64,000 bases of DNA from positions 184,707 through 248,706 of the forward strand of contig JAYKAV010003133.1 of assembly GCA_035582835.1 (NCBI GenBank). Reading direction: 5' to 3'. Position 1 is the first letter of the stretch, and every line of letters begins with the position of its first letter. The translations under genes were made by a program, and so were the position numbers. The notes below the pieces were generated by a model. That model had not been told where the DNA came from. It did not search any database and was given only the letters and a program-made list of their open reading frames with translations. Source of the stretch: Phoebastria nigripes (taxonomy: Eukaryota > Chordata > Aves > Procellariiformes > Diomedeidae). Shown here piece by piece: positions 12,725-22,150 of this stretch.

Positions 12725-13034
12725 TGAGTTCATTTAGTCCATGACTTTGGGCTCCATCTGTTATCATGGTCACTCAGGACAGGAGAGGTGGTGTGTTGCG
12801 TCGAGTTACTGGGCACCAAAGTCAGCTCAGGTCGGGTCACTGCTGCACTTGCACTGCTTCTTGTAAGGCTTGTCCTCCATTGGTTCAGGTGGTTCCTGCT
12901 ATAGTAATTCCCATAACATCCAACTCAAATCCAGGGTTACAATGATTTAAAGGTATTTCCATTGCAATCTCCACCCCTGGTCCCTTTGGACCAGACCATA
13001 GGGTTTAACATTGCAATGAACTCCTCCCCTTGCC

Positions 13035-13560
13035 CCTGCTCCAGCTTGGACTTATCCACAGACTGCAGTCCCTTAGGGACGTACCTGCTCCAAGTGGAGC
13101 CTTATCTATGAGCCACAGTCTCTTCAAGGGTATACCAGCTGCAGCATAGACCTATCCACAACCACAGTCGCTTTGAGGTGCACCTGTTCCAGCGTGGCCT
13201 TCTCCATGGGCCACAATGCCTTCAGAGATATACCTGCTCCAGCGTGACCTTACCCACAGCCACAGTCCGTTCGGAAGTAAACCTGCTCCAGCGTGGCCTT
13301 ACCCATGGCTGCAGTCCCACCAGGGGTGTACCTGCTCTGTCGTGGGCTTATCCACGGCCACACGCTTTGATGTGCTCCAGCATGACGTCAGGCACAGTCA
13401 CTGATGCTTCAAGGTGTACCTGCCGCAGCGCAGACATAACCACAGCCACAGATGTTTCAAGGTTTACCTGCTCAGGCGTGGGCTTATCCATGGCCACAGA
13501 TGCTTCAGGGTGTCCTGCTCCCATGTGGACTCATCCACAGGTCACAGTCCGTTTGACTCG
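13035..13560. repeat. Minisatellite-like block of about eleven 47-51-bp units in the ERV leader
   Basis: Unit starts, recognised by CCTGCTCCAG-type motifs followed by GCGTGG and a CCACAG(T/A) segment, fall near 13035, 13084, 13135, 13183, 13233, 13282, 13331, 13371, 13419, 13467 and 13514. Spacing is 47-51 bp except one of about 40 bp. Units are diverged from each other. The block is GC-richer than its surroundings. In ERV orientation it lies about 330 bp downstream of the PBS, where a leader or gag start would be. Confidence 0.88.
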
Positions 13561-13889
13561 GGTTCACACTGGCGTTCCAGACTGTCCAGTACAGCAGCAC
13601 AGAAAGAGCAGCGATGCCCCAGCCATCTGCCAGCCCAGGCGCATCGCCATTGCTGTTATCAAAATGTTCCCTGGGCACAGCACAGTAAGATGATCAGCAG
13701 TACGGCAGTACAGCAAGCAGCAAAAGCAAAAAGCAGCCACTAACGAGCATGAGACTCTAATATACAGTAAGGCAAGCAAGCCCCATGGCAAGCACAGGAA
13801 CCTGCCGATTAATAGCTAAACAGCAATAACAGCCATAAATTTGATCTAGCACATTCCAATCAAATCTGTCGTTCTCTCAAACCCTTTGA

Positions 13890-13907
13890 GCCTCATGTTG
13901 GGTGCCA
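13890..13907 (-). promoter_or_regulatory. Primer-binding site, tRNA-Lys type
   Basis: On the minus strand TGGCACCCAACATGAGGC matches the tRNA-Lys(1,2) PBS used by many class II retroviruses at 15 of 18 positions; all three differences are G to A. It begins 8 bases after the CA end of the 5' LTR, slightly further than the usual 0-3. It fixes the orientation of the element as minus strand. Confidence 0.75.
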
Positions 13908-14412
13908 CAAAGGTCTGTTGTGGTTTAACCCCAGGCAGCAACTGGGGCACCACCCAGCCGCTCACTCATTCCCCCCTGGTGGGATGGGAGAGAGAATCGG
14001 AAGAGTAAAAGTGAGAAAACTCATGGGTTGAGATAAAGATAGTTTAATAGATAAAGCAAAAGCCGCGCACGCAAGCAAAGCAAAACAAGGAATTCATTCA
14101 CTGCTTCCCATTGGCAGGCAGGTGTTCAGCCGTCTCCAGGAAAGCAGGGCTCCATATGGTGGTGCATTTTCCCCCACCTCTCCTAGGCCGCTTGTTGATC
14201 TCAGAAATTTCCATGAGACCTTGACCTTGGTGTACTAAGTCTGGCGGTTGAGCACTCCTTGACCGTATCAGAAACTCTGCATAGCTGAGGCTGGGAATGT
14301 ACTCCTACTGCCTGGCCCAAGTGTCAAGTAGAACAACACTGAAACCTTGAGAATTTTTTAGTAATTACCACCTGGGACTGTGGCCAGCATGGAAATTTAC
14401 AGATGACTAAAG

Positions 14413-14436
14413 CCAATCATCTTGCGAACCTATAAA
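14413..14436 (+). promoter_or_regulatory. CCAAT and TATA motifs of the nested LTR
   Basis: CCAAT at 14413-14417 and TATAAA at 14431-14436, followed about 25-30 bp later by the start of a GC-rich segment (GTGAGACCGTCTGAGC). This resembles a U3 core promoter. The 13-bp spacing between the two boxes is shorter than in a typical promoter. Confidence 0.5.
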
Positions 14437-14808
14437 CAGTGGTCCTCAGTGAGACCGTCTGAGCTCTCTGGGACCGCAGCGGGCTGCGTACTGTATCTCC
14501 CTCAGAGTGGGACGCCTCTCAGAGCTTGTAACGTCTTGAGCTAACAATATTCGGAGGCCCGTCATCCGATGGGACCTGGGCGGAAACTCTTCACTTCTCA
14601 AGGCTCAACCCTCACCCATTGAGAAATGCCGAGATACTCTACGTGAACATTTCTTCACTAAACTCGAGGGGAATTTTTAACAGGTAACTTTTGTACATTT
14701 TTATATACATATATTTCTGTCTGTGTATGTGTGAACTAATAGTAAACATAATTTGTAATTAAGTCATGATTGTAGTAGACTACTAACACTTACTTAGCAA
14801 ATGTTAAA

Positions 14809-14873
14809 TTAGTTAATGATTAAGTGCTGCTAAAATTTGTTAATGATTAGTTAATGATTAAGTGCTGCTAAAA
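14809..14873. repeat. 27-bp direct repeat within the nested LTR
   Basis: Bases 14809-14835 are repeated identically at 14847-14873. The core is TTAGTTAATGATTAAG and each copy ends in GTGCTGCTAAAA. A partial third copy (TTAATGA) lies between them. Identity despite the element's age suggests a recent duplication or a feature of the founding element. Confidence 0.8.
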
Positions 14874-15180
14874 CTGTGAATGAACCCTTGACTGCTGCTA
14901 AACACATATAATCCCTTAGATATAAACCCTTAGACATAACATGATTTTTCTTTTTATGTTTCATCCGTGTAGTAAGTAATAGAGTGAACCTTGCGATCAA
15001 ACTCTGTTAAGTNGCACCTTTATAAATCTCTATAAAATCACTTTCTGCTAATAGCTTTGACGGTGATTCTTTGGGCAGCCTCTAAACCACTCATTTGTGA
15101 CACTCCATCACACATAATGCTTACTTGGGAAGACAAATGCCATCACTCTGAACGTTGCCCCCTTCCTTCTTCTTCCCCCA

Positions 15181-15205
15181 GCTTTATGTGCTGAGCATGA
15201 CATCA
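15181..15205 (-). promoter_or_regulatory. CRE-like and TATA-like motifs of the ERV 5' LTR
   Basis: The minus strand reads TGATGTCA (reverse of TGACATCA, 15198-15205) followed about 10 bp later by CATAAAGC (15181-15188). The same pair is present at 21811-21835 in the solo LTR, so it is a family feature. A CpG-decayed cAMP-response element next to a TATA box is a common LTR promoter arrangement. Confidence 0.5.
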
Positions 15206-15849
15206 TATGGTATGGGATATCCCTTGGTCAGCTGGGGTCAGCTGTCCCAGCTGTGTCCCCTCCCAGCTTCTTGTGCACCCCCAGTCTGCTCGCTGGTGGG
15301 GTGGGGTGAGAAGCAGAAAAGGCCTTGACTCTGTGTAAGCACTGCTCAGCAATAACTAAAACATCCCTGTGTTATCCACACTGTTTTCAGCACAAACCCA
15401 AAACATAGCCCAATACTAGTTACTATGAAGAAAATTAACTCTATCACAGCCAAGACCAGCACAGTAGGGTTAGTCCAGCTTGAGCTTGTTCCTTTCACAC
15501 AGTTTCTTTCACAGAACCAAAACCTTTAAGGGAACCCCCAAGCACTGTAACTTCAAGGCACGCACAAGTCCTCGTTATTGTCAGAGGCCCCATTGCCCCT
15601 CATACAACCCCTATTAAGGAATCTGAATGCTGCTTCTGGCTCTTCCTTTTACATGCTAGTCAGCCTTCTGTTTAGCCAGGAAAAATAAAAGGAGTGAGAA
15701 ATATGCAGAAATTCTGTAAGTTGTTTGCATTCCCCTGAAATATTTCTTTAGCTGAAGGGGATCAAATCAATGAAATATAATGAAACCATATGCTCATTAT
15801 TTCAAAATAGAGCAACTGCTTCAGGGAGTATTGAGAAAATTTATTAATT

Positions 15850-16013
15850 CTACCAGCACTGCTCATTAAATCTAGGTATCTCCATAGCTGTCTTCCTCAA
15901 CAAAAGCTCCTCAATAGCAAAATCACCCCTGTGGAGTTCAAACTGATGTTCATCTTGGCATTCTTCCCTGTATTCTTCCAGGGCAGAGAAGAAAATATGC
16001 TGAGCTGATGCTG
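15850..16013 (-). other. Candidate coding exon of an unrecognised gene
   Basis: A TTTTTTCCACTTCTCTAG acceptor on the minus strand precedes 16013; incoming phase 1. The frame is open to a TAG at 15850-15852 and reads like protein (for example SALEEYREECQDEHQFELH and EELLLRKTAMEIPR). A GT lies just before the stop (CTG/GTAGAA), so the piece could continue by splicing with phase 2, or end here; an AATAAA lies within 10 bases after the stop. Family not recognised. It may be chance. Confidence 0.2.
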
Positions 16014-16060
16014 CTAGAGAAGTGGAAAAAATCATCTATGTGGAAAAAGCTATCTAGCGT

Positions 16061-16098
16061 GGGTACAGTTTGGAAGTGCGGGTACAGTTTGGAAGTGC
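16061..16098. repeat. Perfect 19-bp tandem duplication
   Basis: GGGTACAGTTTGGAAGTGC occurs twice head to tail (16061-16079 and 16080-16098) without a mismatch, in otherwise unique sequence. This is consistent with a recent slippage event or an assembly artefact. Confidence 0.9.
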
Positions 16099-17349
16099 CA
16101 TAAGAGGGATGTGTGTTGGCAAAGACTGATTCTGCCTGCTACGGACCATATGTGCATTTAATTGAGTTTGCAAGTTTCCAGGCAGAATGCCAAATGGACA
16201 GTCTACCATCTGATAAGAGTGATGAAGTTTTTCCCTCTTGTTCTCTCACAAGCTTTAGGTTCATAAAGATTCTGAGAAGTCAAAAAAATCTGTCCTTCTG
16301 CAGGACTGATACTGGGACATGTAAGTCAGCAAACAGATTTATTACGGAAGACCAAAATATCAGATTTACTTAGAGGCTATGACTTCAACGGTAATACTGA
16401 ATCTTGAATAAAAAATATAAATGAACACTTGTACCACTCCAGCAGTATTATCTGAGTCACAATTACCTCCATGGTGTCCTCTTTGTTCTAAGGACAGGGA
16501 GATAAATGAAGCGACTTCCAGTTATAAAGTAAAGGAGCTGGAATAGGCTCAGGGAAAGAATTAAGTAAGAGATTTTGCAAAACCAAAGCAAGGTGAGCGG
16601 CTGTGGTTGAAGAGGTGCTGCCAACTGGTTTCCAAATCTTAATATGGCCTGGGAACACCTTGTTCCAGGCACTATTGTATGTCTGCACTGATGAACAAAG
16701 AGGTCAGGAGCCAGGTAAAGAGCTAGACACCTGGTTGCCTGTGTCACACAGTTATTAGCTTGCTTCTTGGCTCTGTTTTGGTGGGGTTCCAGCTTCCTCC
16801 TGGGACTGGCACTCCCCAGGCTGTATCTGCCACAGAGCAGATGGGGGACAAGCTGTGTGTAGTGTGGTCATGAGTGTCTGTCAGTGTGAATTATCCTTGT
16901 GGCATTTCCCCTTCTGGTCAGTACAGGCCTGCTGAACCTCATGGCAAGACCCGGAGGAAACATACTAATCATCCCCATGAAGACTGCTGAGCAGTCACCA
17001 TAAAGGGTGATTTTCATCCTTTTAATGTCTTGCTACAGTGTCTTCCATGAGAGAAAACCATACAGTCCAGCATCAAACTTGACTCATGAGAGGTTTTATT
17101 ATTCAAAATAAAGGGAATATAAAGACTGATGTTCTTTGTGCAGTGATGGTCAGATTCTCAATATTCAGCTGGTGGACCAAGAGGTCCTTGGAGCAGGGTA
17201 CGTCAAAACTGGAGAATTCTCAAATGAAGTGGAGGTGGTCACCACAGTAGGCATTTTCATTGGTACATTCGGTCTTCAAGGAGAGCTCTCTTTTATTCAT
17301 AAGGTATAAATTTAGCTATTTGGATATAGCCTATACAGGAGCTGAAGTC

Positions 17350-17600
17350 TGTTGAACAAATCTCTCTTGTTGACAGAATTTCAACCATAATCAAAATTTG
17401 CTGACAATACTAAAAATGAAACAGTAGTAAGGGAAGCTAGACCCAGACTATAAAGTAGTCTGGAGAAACTAGAGGAGGGTAACCTGTGAACAACAACCAA
17501 AGCTTAGATTTTACAATACATAAAATCTCACATCTCAGGAGAGGGAGAAAATAAACAGCAGATGCACAAAACCAAGGGTCAAAGATAACCACAAAGCTGC
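17350..17600 (+). mobile_element. Degenerate CR1 LINE remnant
   Basis: A stretch starting AAATTTGCTGACAATACT corresponds to the RT motif C region (KFAD with the second Asp decayed to Asn). After a diverged gap come pieces that follow the CR1 order: CTGGAGAAACTAGAGGAG, then GTGAACAACAA, then AAAATCTCACATCTC, then GATGCACAAAA. Stops and indels are abundant. It is much older than the other two CR1 copies and belongs to a different subfamily. Edges are approximate. Confidence 0.5.
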
Positions 17601-20035
17601 ACCTATCCATTACCTTGAGTTTATTTCAGTTGTGTCTCCTTGCAAACCTCTAGTAATCTAGTTTGATGTTGTCACCCAGCATAAGTACAACAAGAGAATC
17701 GTGAAGCTGTGAAGGGAAGTTGCTCCTTGACTGCTTTCATACCTTACACAGTGGTATGTGATTCGAAAGCATTCTAAAGCAGTGTCTCAAAGCATTCTTG
17801 GTGTCTCTGTTATTCAGAGACATAGTTAATGCAATAAACACCCTTGCTACTTGGAGCTACATTTATGCTTTCAGGAGCAGAAAAAATCTAGAATAGACTA
17901 AAATTTTTAACCCTCTTGGCTTTAGGTATTTCTTTCTAGAGCACAAGAGAGCCATAACATAAAAACAGGAACAGAACTGTGTTTGTAGTGAACATGAGTA
18001 AAATGAATGTGGGTATAAAAAGAAAAATGCAGTGAGAAGAAATAGTAGTGTGGGTACATTTCACTATGCTCTTCTCACCATGCATTTATTAGCCTGTGGC
18101 AGCTATATGGGCNGGCACAAATGCAGTCATGCCTTCTTGCTTCTTAACTCTGTCCAAATAAGAGAAGTATACTCACAACAGATTCACGAATTTTTCACAG
18201 GTGTTTCCACTAGGCTTGGTTTCTATAGCACCATCTGGGATTGCAGCAAAGCTCATGAAACTCTGTACAGCCATGGTCAAATGTTGTTTTCTCTGTAAGT
18301 CATGTTCAAATAGATTTCTGCTCTTTAAGAAGAAAAATGCATCTTGTTCTTTTATAGTTGTTATGATTGGAATATACTGCAGTCCAATTTTGACTGAGGT
18401 CAGTCTTTGACATAGACTTGTAAGAGTTTTTCCTATTAATTGGCAAAGTAACTGAGAAACTGTAATGAGTACCCCAATAGGTAGCTAAGGAAGAGCAAAG
18501 GAAAAAAAAAAAAAGCCCAACAAACCACATTTTTGTATCATCTGTTCCAAAAAAAAAGACAGAAAATGGGTTCCTTAATTACGTAGTCTTAGTCAAGTTA
18601 CTTATCATTTCAACAGAATACAGAAAAATGTGCCTTCTGCTCCAAAAAGAGGACACAAGGTGTTTTGTGTGGCTGGGTTACTTACAGATGAAACCAATAG
18701 CTTAGTCTGGCATGAACCCTCTTAAGAATAGCCATTAGGAAAGAGACAGCAAAAAAGCAAAAGGAGTTTAAAGTTCATCTTCGTTATTTTGCCTGTGGAC
18801 TACATTTGGTGTAGGTATTTCTCCAAGATCTTCGATTGATGGTATAGCAGCTGTCAGCCAGCAGCTATGTATGAAGGATAAGAGGTTTGAGAATATAGTA
18901 GGAGATTTCAAGAATCTCAGCTATATTTCATACTGATGATTCAACACAGTGGATATTTAGGTGATTTTTGGTGATCATGGATACATATTTGAAATGCATT
19001 CAATGAAGGTAAAATGTGCATTATTCAGTGGAGTTGAGCAGATTTTATCCTGTTAAGCTCAGAAATGTAAAGTTAATGGGATGTCACATTGAGATAAAAA
19101 AATATATTGGATTTCATTTTAGCTGTGCTTATGTTTAAGGAAATCATTGGTCATGTTGTCATTCTTTAGTTAATTTCAAACACATGCTGTGAATATCTAA
19201 ATATCAAGAGTTTCTAATGAATTTATCTGAGTGATAATTCTTTATTTATTGGAGAGAGTTCATTGCTAGTAGGCTCTATTTTCTCAGTTGGCCTTTTATT
19301 TCAATAGACCATCTTTCCTGTGTTTTGAAGAAAAATACAAGTTTGAATCCCTACAAGCCTTATCATTCCTAAAAATGACTCAGCCACTGAAAATAGTCAA
19401 AACTAACAGAGGATTAGAGATTGTAGCTTAAAAAAAAAAAAAGTCCTGCTGTTAAAAATCTAATATTAAAACTTTGTGCTAACAGTCATAAATTAGGGGT
19501 CTTTTAAAAACACATTAACTTTAAATATAAATGTTTAGAAGCACCACTGAAACCTAAGATTACTGAGAAAAAATAGGACACAAGCACAGTAAGCCTGAGA
19601 TTTGTACATTGTTGAAAAGAAGGTATTCTTATTTGTTCAAAATGCTTCCTTTTTTCCCTCTAGTTTATCTCAACACACTTCTCTGAGATCATTCAATGTG
19701 AAAGTTATTTTGCTCTCATTTATCTTGTTGGAAGAATTGAAGCTCAAGGTCCTACTGAAGACGTTTAGAAAATTTCTAAGGTTGTAGAGGTCCTTTCCCC
19801 CATTCCTTTCCCCAAAAGTGTATCTTCTCAATTTCTCATAATTATTCTGAAACAAAAACAGTTTTGAAATTATATTATAATAGATTTATGGAAAATATTC
19901 CCCCCACAGATCACTACAAAATATTTATATTTATTTCATTTTTTTGGCCAAATCCTTGCTTGACTCAGTTTTCTTTATTCTGGAGGAATGGAGATGGAGA
20001 AATTGAAAGTTTTTAATGTACTTCTGGTGCTATAC

Positions 20036-20232
20036 CTTTCTGTATTAATTCATTTCCACATTTTAAGTGATGAATGACACAGCTGACCTGGATCTGGCTA
20101 ATGTACAAAAGGGCAGCATACAGCTTTCTATCCTGATAGGTTTTCATGATATTTGATTTTCTGTAGGTGTGAAGAAGAGTTTGGTCTGAGTTGAGGACTG
20201 CCGTTTGGATTTCCACCATCTTCCCAATTTTT
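20036..20232 (-). other. Candidate internal coding exon of an unrecognised gene
   Basis: Minus strand: acceptor CCTTTTTTCCCAG before 20232 and donor AAAG/GTATAG after 20036 bound a 197-base segment open in one frame (incoming phase 2, outgoing phase 1). The product includes KLYAALLYISQIQVSCVIHH. Its outgoing phase matches the incoming phase of the candidate pieces at 16013 and 4178, so they could join in frame. Family unknown. The donor is weak (GTATAG), and pseudo-exons are common. Confidence 0.2.
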
Positions 20233-21548
20233 CTGGGAAAAAAGGTCACTTTTTCAATATAGACATTCTTGTATTAATTGAAATCTTCTGCTGTTTCATT
20301 ATGGTTAGACTTAAAACATTTTTAAGTCAAAGAAAATATCAAGTTTTCAGTTTTTGAGTTTCCTGCTTGTTGTGTATGTTTAGAATGGTGGGAGGAAGTG
20401 ATCTAAGAGCAAACTGAAATTCTAAAACAATAAATTTTTGCATTATGACAAAAAGTGAAATTTGGAATATAACCGTGTTCCTTTTCTTTCACACAGTGGA
20501 GATGCTCATGCTTTCAATTCTGAAGTATGCACCCATGCAGTGACAGCCTAATAACTTATTACAGAGAGAATGACCAACACCTAGACACAAGCTGTCTCTA
20601 GAACAATAAGAAGTAACAGCTGCTTATGGTATCCTCTTATTTTCCTCTCCTAGATACTGTGCCTAGCACAAGCTGTAAAAGAGTGATTATGGTGGTGTTG
20701 CACCTCATCCCCAGCAATTTCCAGAGATTTGTAACTCCTCTTTCATTTGTTCTATATGGTGGCACACTGATGGCAGTAAACTAAAGAGGCTGGTGGAGAA
20801 GGTTTGTACAGGATGCTGAGGATTTGTCCAGAACACAGTGGATCAAGCATAACCATACAGATCTGTGGCTTCAGGATCTTTTCCCAATGGGACACTGTCA
20901 TATGCTTCTCAGGCTTCTTGGATCATCTCATAATCCTGAATCTTCATGTAACTCTGGCCATATATCATCAACACTTAGTAATTTCCCTTACTGCTGGATC
21001 ATTTAGGCTGCATAATTGGATGCATTTCAAATCACTTCAGAATTTGAAAGTGCTTGCCAAAGCAAAGGAAGAAGAGAGAGATTTAAAATTATTTTAAAGA
21101 AAACATTAAGGTGGAAAAATGTAAAATCTTATTTAATTTTCCATAACATGTCAATAACATTGAATCAATATTTCCTCTATTGTGCCTCTGTTTTTCATTT
21201 TTGAGATGTTAAACTCAGAACTGGTACAGAGGTACAATTACTCGTGCTAGTTATTGTATTATTTCCTTTTGAATCAGATATGTACAACAAAGTTTTATGA
21301 CTGTTGAATTCCTGCCACTGGCTCTGTCTTCGTCTCAACCTGTCCACCTACTGAGAACATGTAGCGGAAGCTCTACAAGGAGAAGGCTGGGATATTTCAA
21401 ACCACAATCAGGATTCATCAATATGTGCTGAGAACCGTGTTAAAAAAAATCAACAAACAACCCCACAAAGAAACCCACACAAAAAACAACAACAAAAATT
21501 AGGCCATGGGATGGAGAAGTAGGGTCAGAAACAAAAGAAGGAGACCTG

Positions 21549-22145
21549 TGTGCTGGTTTTGGCTGGGATAGAGTTCATTTTCTTCACAGTAGCTAGTATG
21601 GGGCTATGGTTTGGATTTGTGCTGAAAATAGTGTTAACAACACAGGGATGTTTCCATTATTGCTGCTGAGCAGTGCTTACACAGAGTCAAGGCCTTTTCT
21701 GCTTCTCACCCCACCCCACCAGCGAGTAGGCTGGGGGTGCACAAGAAGCTGGGAGGGGACACAGCTGGGACAGCTGACCCCAGCTGACCAAAGGGATATT
21801 CCATACCATGTGACATCATGCTCAGCACATAAAGCTGGGGGAAGAAGAAGGAAGGGGGGAACGTTCAGAGTGATGGTGTTTGTCTTCCCAAGTAACCGTT
21901 ACGCATGATGGAGCCCTGCTTTCCTGGAGATGGTTGAACACCTGCCCACCAATGGGAAGTAGTGAATGAAGTCCTTGTTTTGCTTTGCTTGTGTGCATAG
22001 CTTTTGTTTTACCTGTTAAACTGTCTTTATCTCAACCCATGAGTTTTCTCACTTTTACACTTCNGATTCTCTCCCCCATCCCACCGGGGGGAGTGAGTGA
22101 GCGGCTGTGCAGTGCTTAGTTGCCAGCTGGGGTTAAACCATGACA
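21549..22145 (+). mobile_element. Solo LTR of the same ERV family, opposite orientation, ACCTG duplication
   Basis: A 597-bp intact LTR beginning TGTGCTGG and ending CATGACA, flanked by exact ACCTG duplications (21544-21548 and 22146-22150). It matches the reverse complement of the LTRs at 12240-12530 and 13916-15463 over their shared parts. Orientation follows from the PBS position in the 12-15 kb element. No second LTR or internal sequence adjoins it, so it is the product of LTR-LTR recombination. One N occurs near 22065. This copy shows where the nested LTR interrupts its relative and what the 3' LTR lacks. Confidence 0.92.
21811..21835 (+). promoter_or_regulatory. CRE-like and TATA-like motifs of the solo LTR
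   Basis: TGACATCA at 21811-21818, then CATAAAGC at 21828-21835. The same order and spacing appear in the interrupted 5' LTR, supporting a U3 core promoter. The TATA-like motif is not canonical. Confidence 0.5.
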
Positions 22146-22150
22146 ACCTG

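Larger units (their letters stand above)
12531..13915 (-). other. ERV internal region, non-coding
   Basis: Sequence between the two LTRs. Open frames on either strand here (for example 13178-13693 plus) fall in the tandem-repeat block and show no retroviral domains, so I do not call proteins. Next to the 3' LTR the minus strand is moderately purine-rich (an AATAAGGGG-type run) and could be a decayed polypurine tract. A cluster of AAATGTCC units and a larger block of 47-51-bp units fill much of the region. Confidence 0.8.
14155..15102 (+). mobile_element. Second LTR (solo) nested inside the ERV 5' LTR
   Basis: The 948 bp are flanked by an exact CTCCA duplication (14150-14154 and 15103-15107) and interrupt a sequence that is continuous in the solo copy at 21.5 kb. 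It starts TATGGTGG and ends TTTGTGACA, fitting TG...CA ends if the second base mutated from G to A. Orientation is inferred from a CCAAT box (14413-14417) and TATAAA (14431-14436), followed by a GC-richer stretch typical of R and U5. The 3' half is AT-rich with a 27-bp direct repeat. No internal retroviral genes remain, so it is a solo LTR. I cannot assign the family; the 5-bp duplication is compatible with an ERVL-like group. It must be younger than the host ERV. Confidence 0.8.
12240..15463 (-). mobile_element. Non-autonomous endogenous retrovirus (Lys-type PBS) with GTAGG target duplication
   Basis: A complete integrated element read on the minus strand: 5' LTR (13916-15463, interrupted), primer-binding site, about 1.4 kb of non-coding internal sequence, and 3' LTR (12240-12530). 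Both outer ends are TG...CA and the flanks carry an exact 5-bp duplication, GTAGG at 12235-12239 and 15464-15468, so the whole structure integrated as a unit. The internal region has no gag, pro, pol or env that I can see, so it would need a helper retrovirus for mobilisation. The tRNA-Lys-like PBS suggests a class II (ERVK-like) relationship, though a 5-bp duplication also occurs in other groups. The two LTRs differ at roughly 11-12 of about 183 shared positions by eye, so the insertion is old. Confidence 0.9.
13916..15463 (-). repeat. 5' LTR of the ERV, split by a nested LTR
   Basis: Two pieces, 13916-14154 and 15108-15463, together give about 595 bp, equal to the intact LTR at 21549-22145. 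Ends are TG...CA. Between the pieces lies the 948-bp nested LTR with its CTCCA duplication. The minus strand carries a CRE-like TGATGTCA and a CATAAAGC TATA-like motif, which the solo copy shares. Confidence 0.9.
15469..21543. other. Unique sequence without a recognised gene
   Basis: No recognisable coding family or RNA gene. Contains two low-confidence candidate exons on the minus strand (15850-16013 and 20036-20232), a 19-bp tandem duplication at 16061-16098, a degenerate CR1 remnant at 17350-17600, short A tracts (about 18501-18514 and 19431-19442) and A/C-rich low complexity at about 21440-21500. Other open frames read as chance. Confidence 0.7.

Noticed and set aside
13178..13693. 171-codon frame and overlapping frames in the ERV
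   Set aside because: They arise from the tandem repeat block, which lacks stops in several frames on the antisense strand of the element. No retroviral protein similarity.
14545..14575. Possible tRNA-Pro-type PBS after AGCTAACA in the nested LTR (CGGAGGCCCGTC)
   Set aside because: If real, the LTR would end near 14544, but the exact CTCCA duplication shows the element runs to 15102 and no second matching LTR end is present. Kept only as an alternative reading.
15470..15600. Extension of the ERV beyond 15463
   Set aside because: The target duplication at 15464-15468 closes the element; sequence beyond is unrelated to the LTR.
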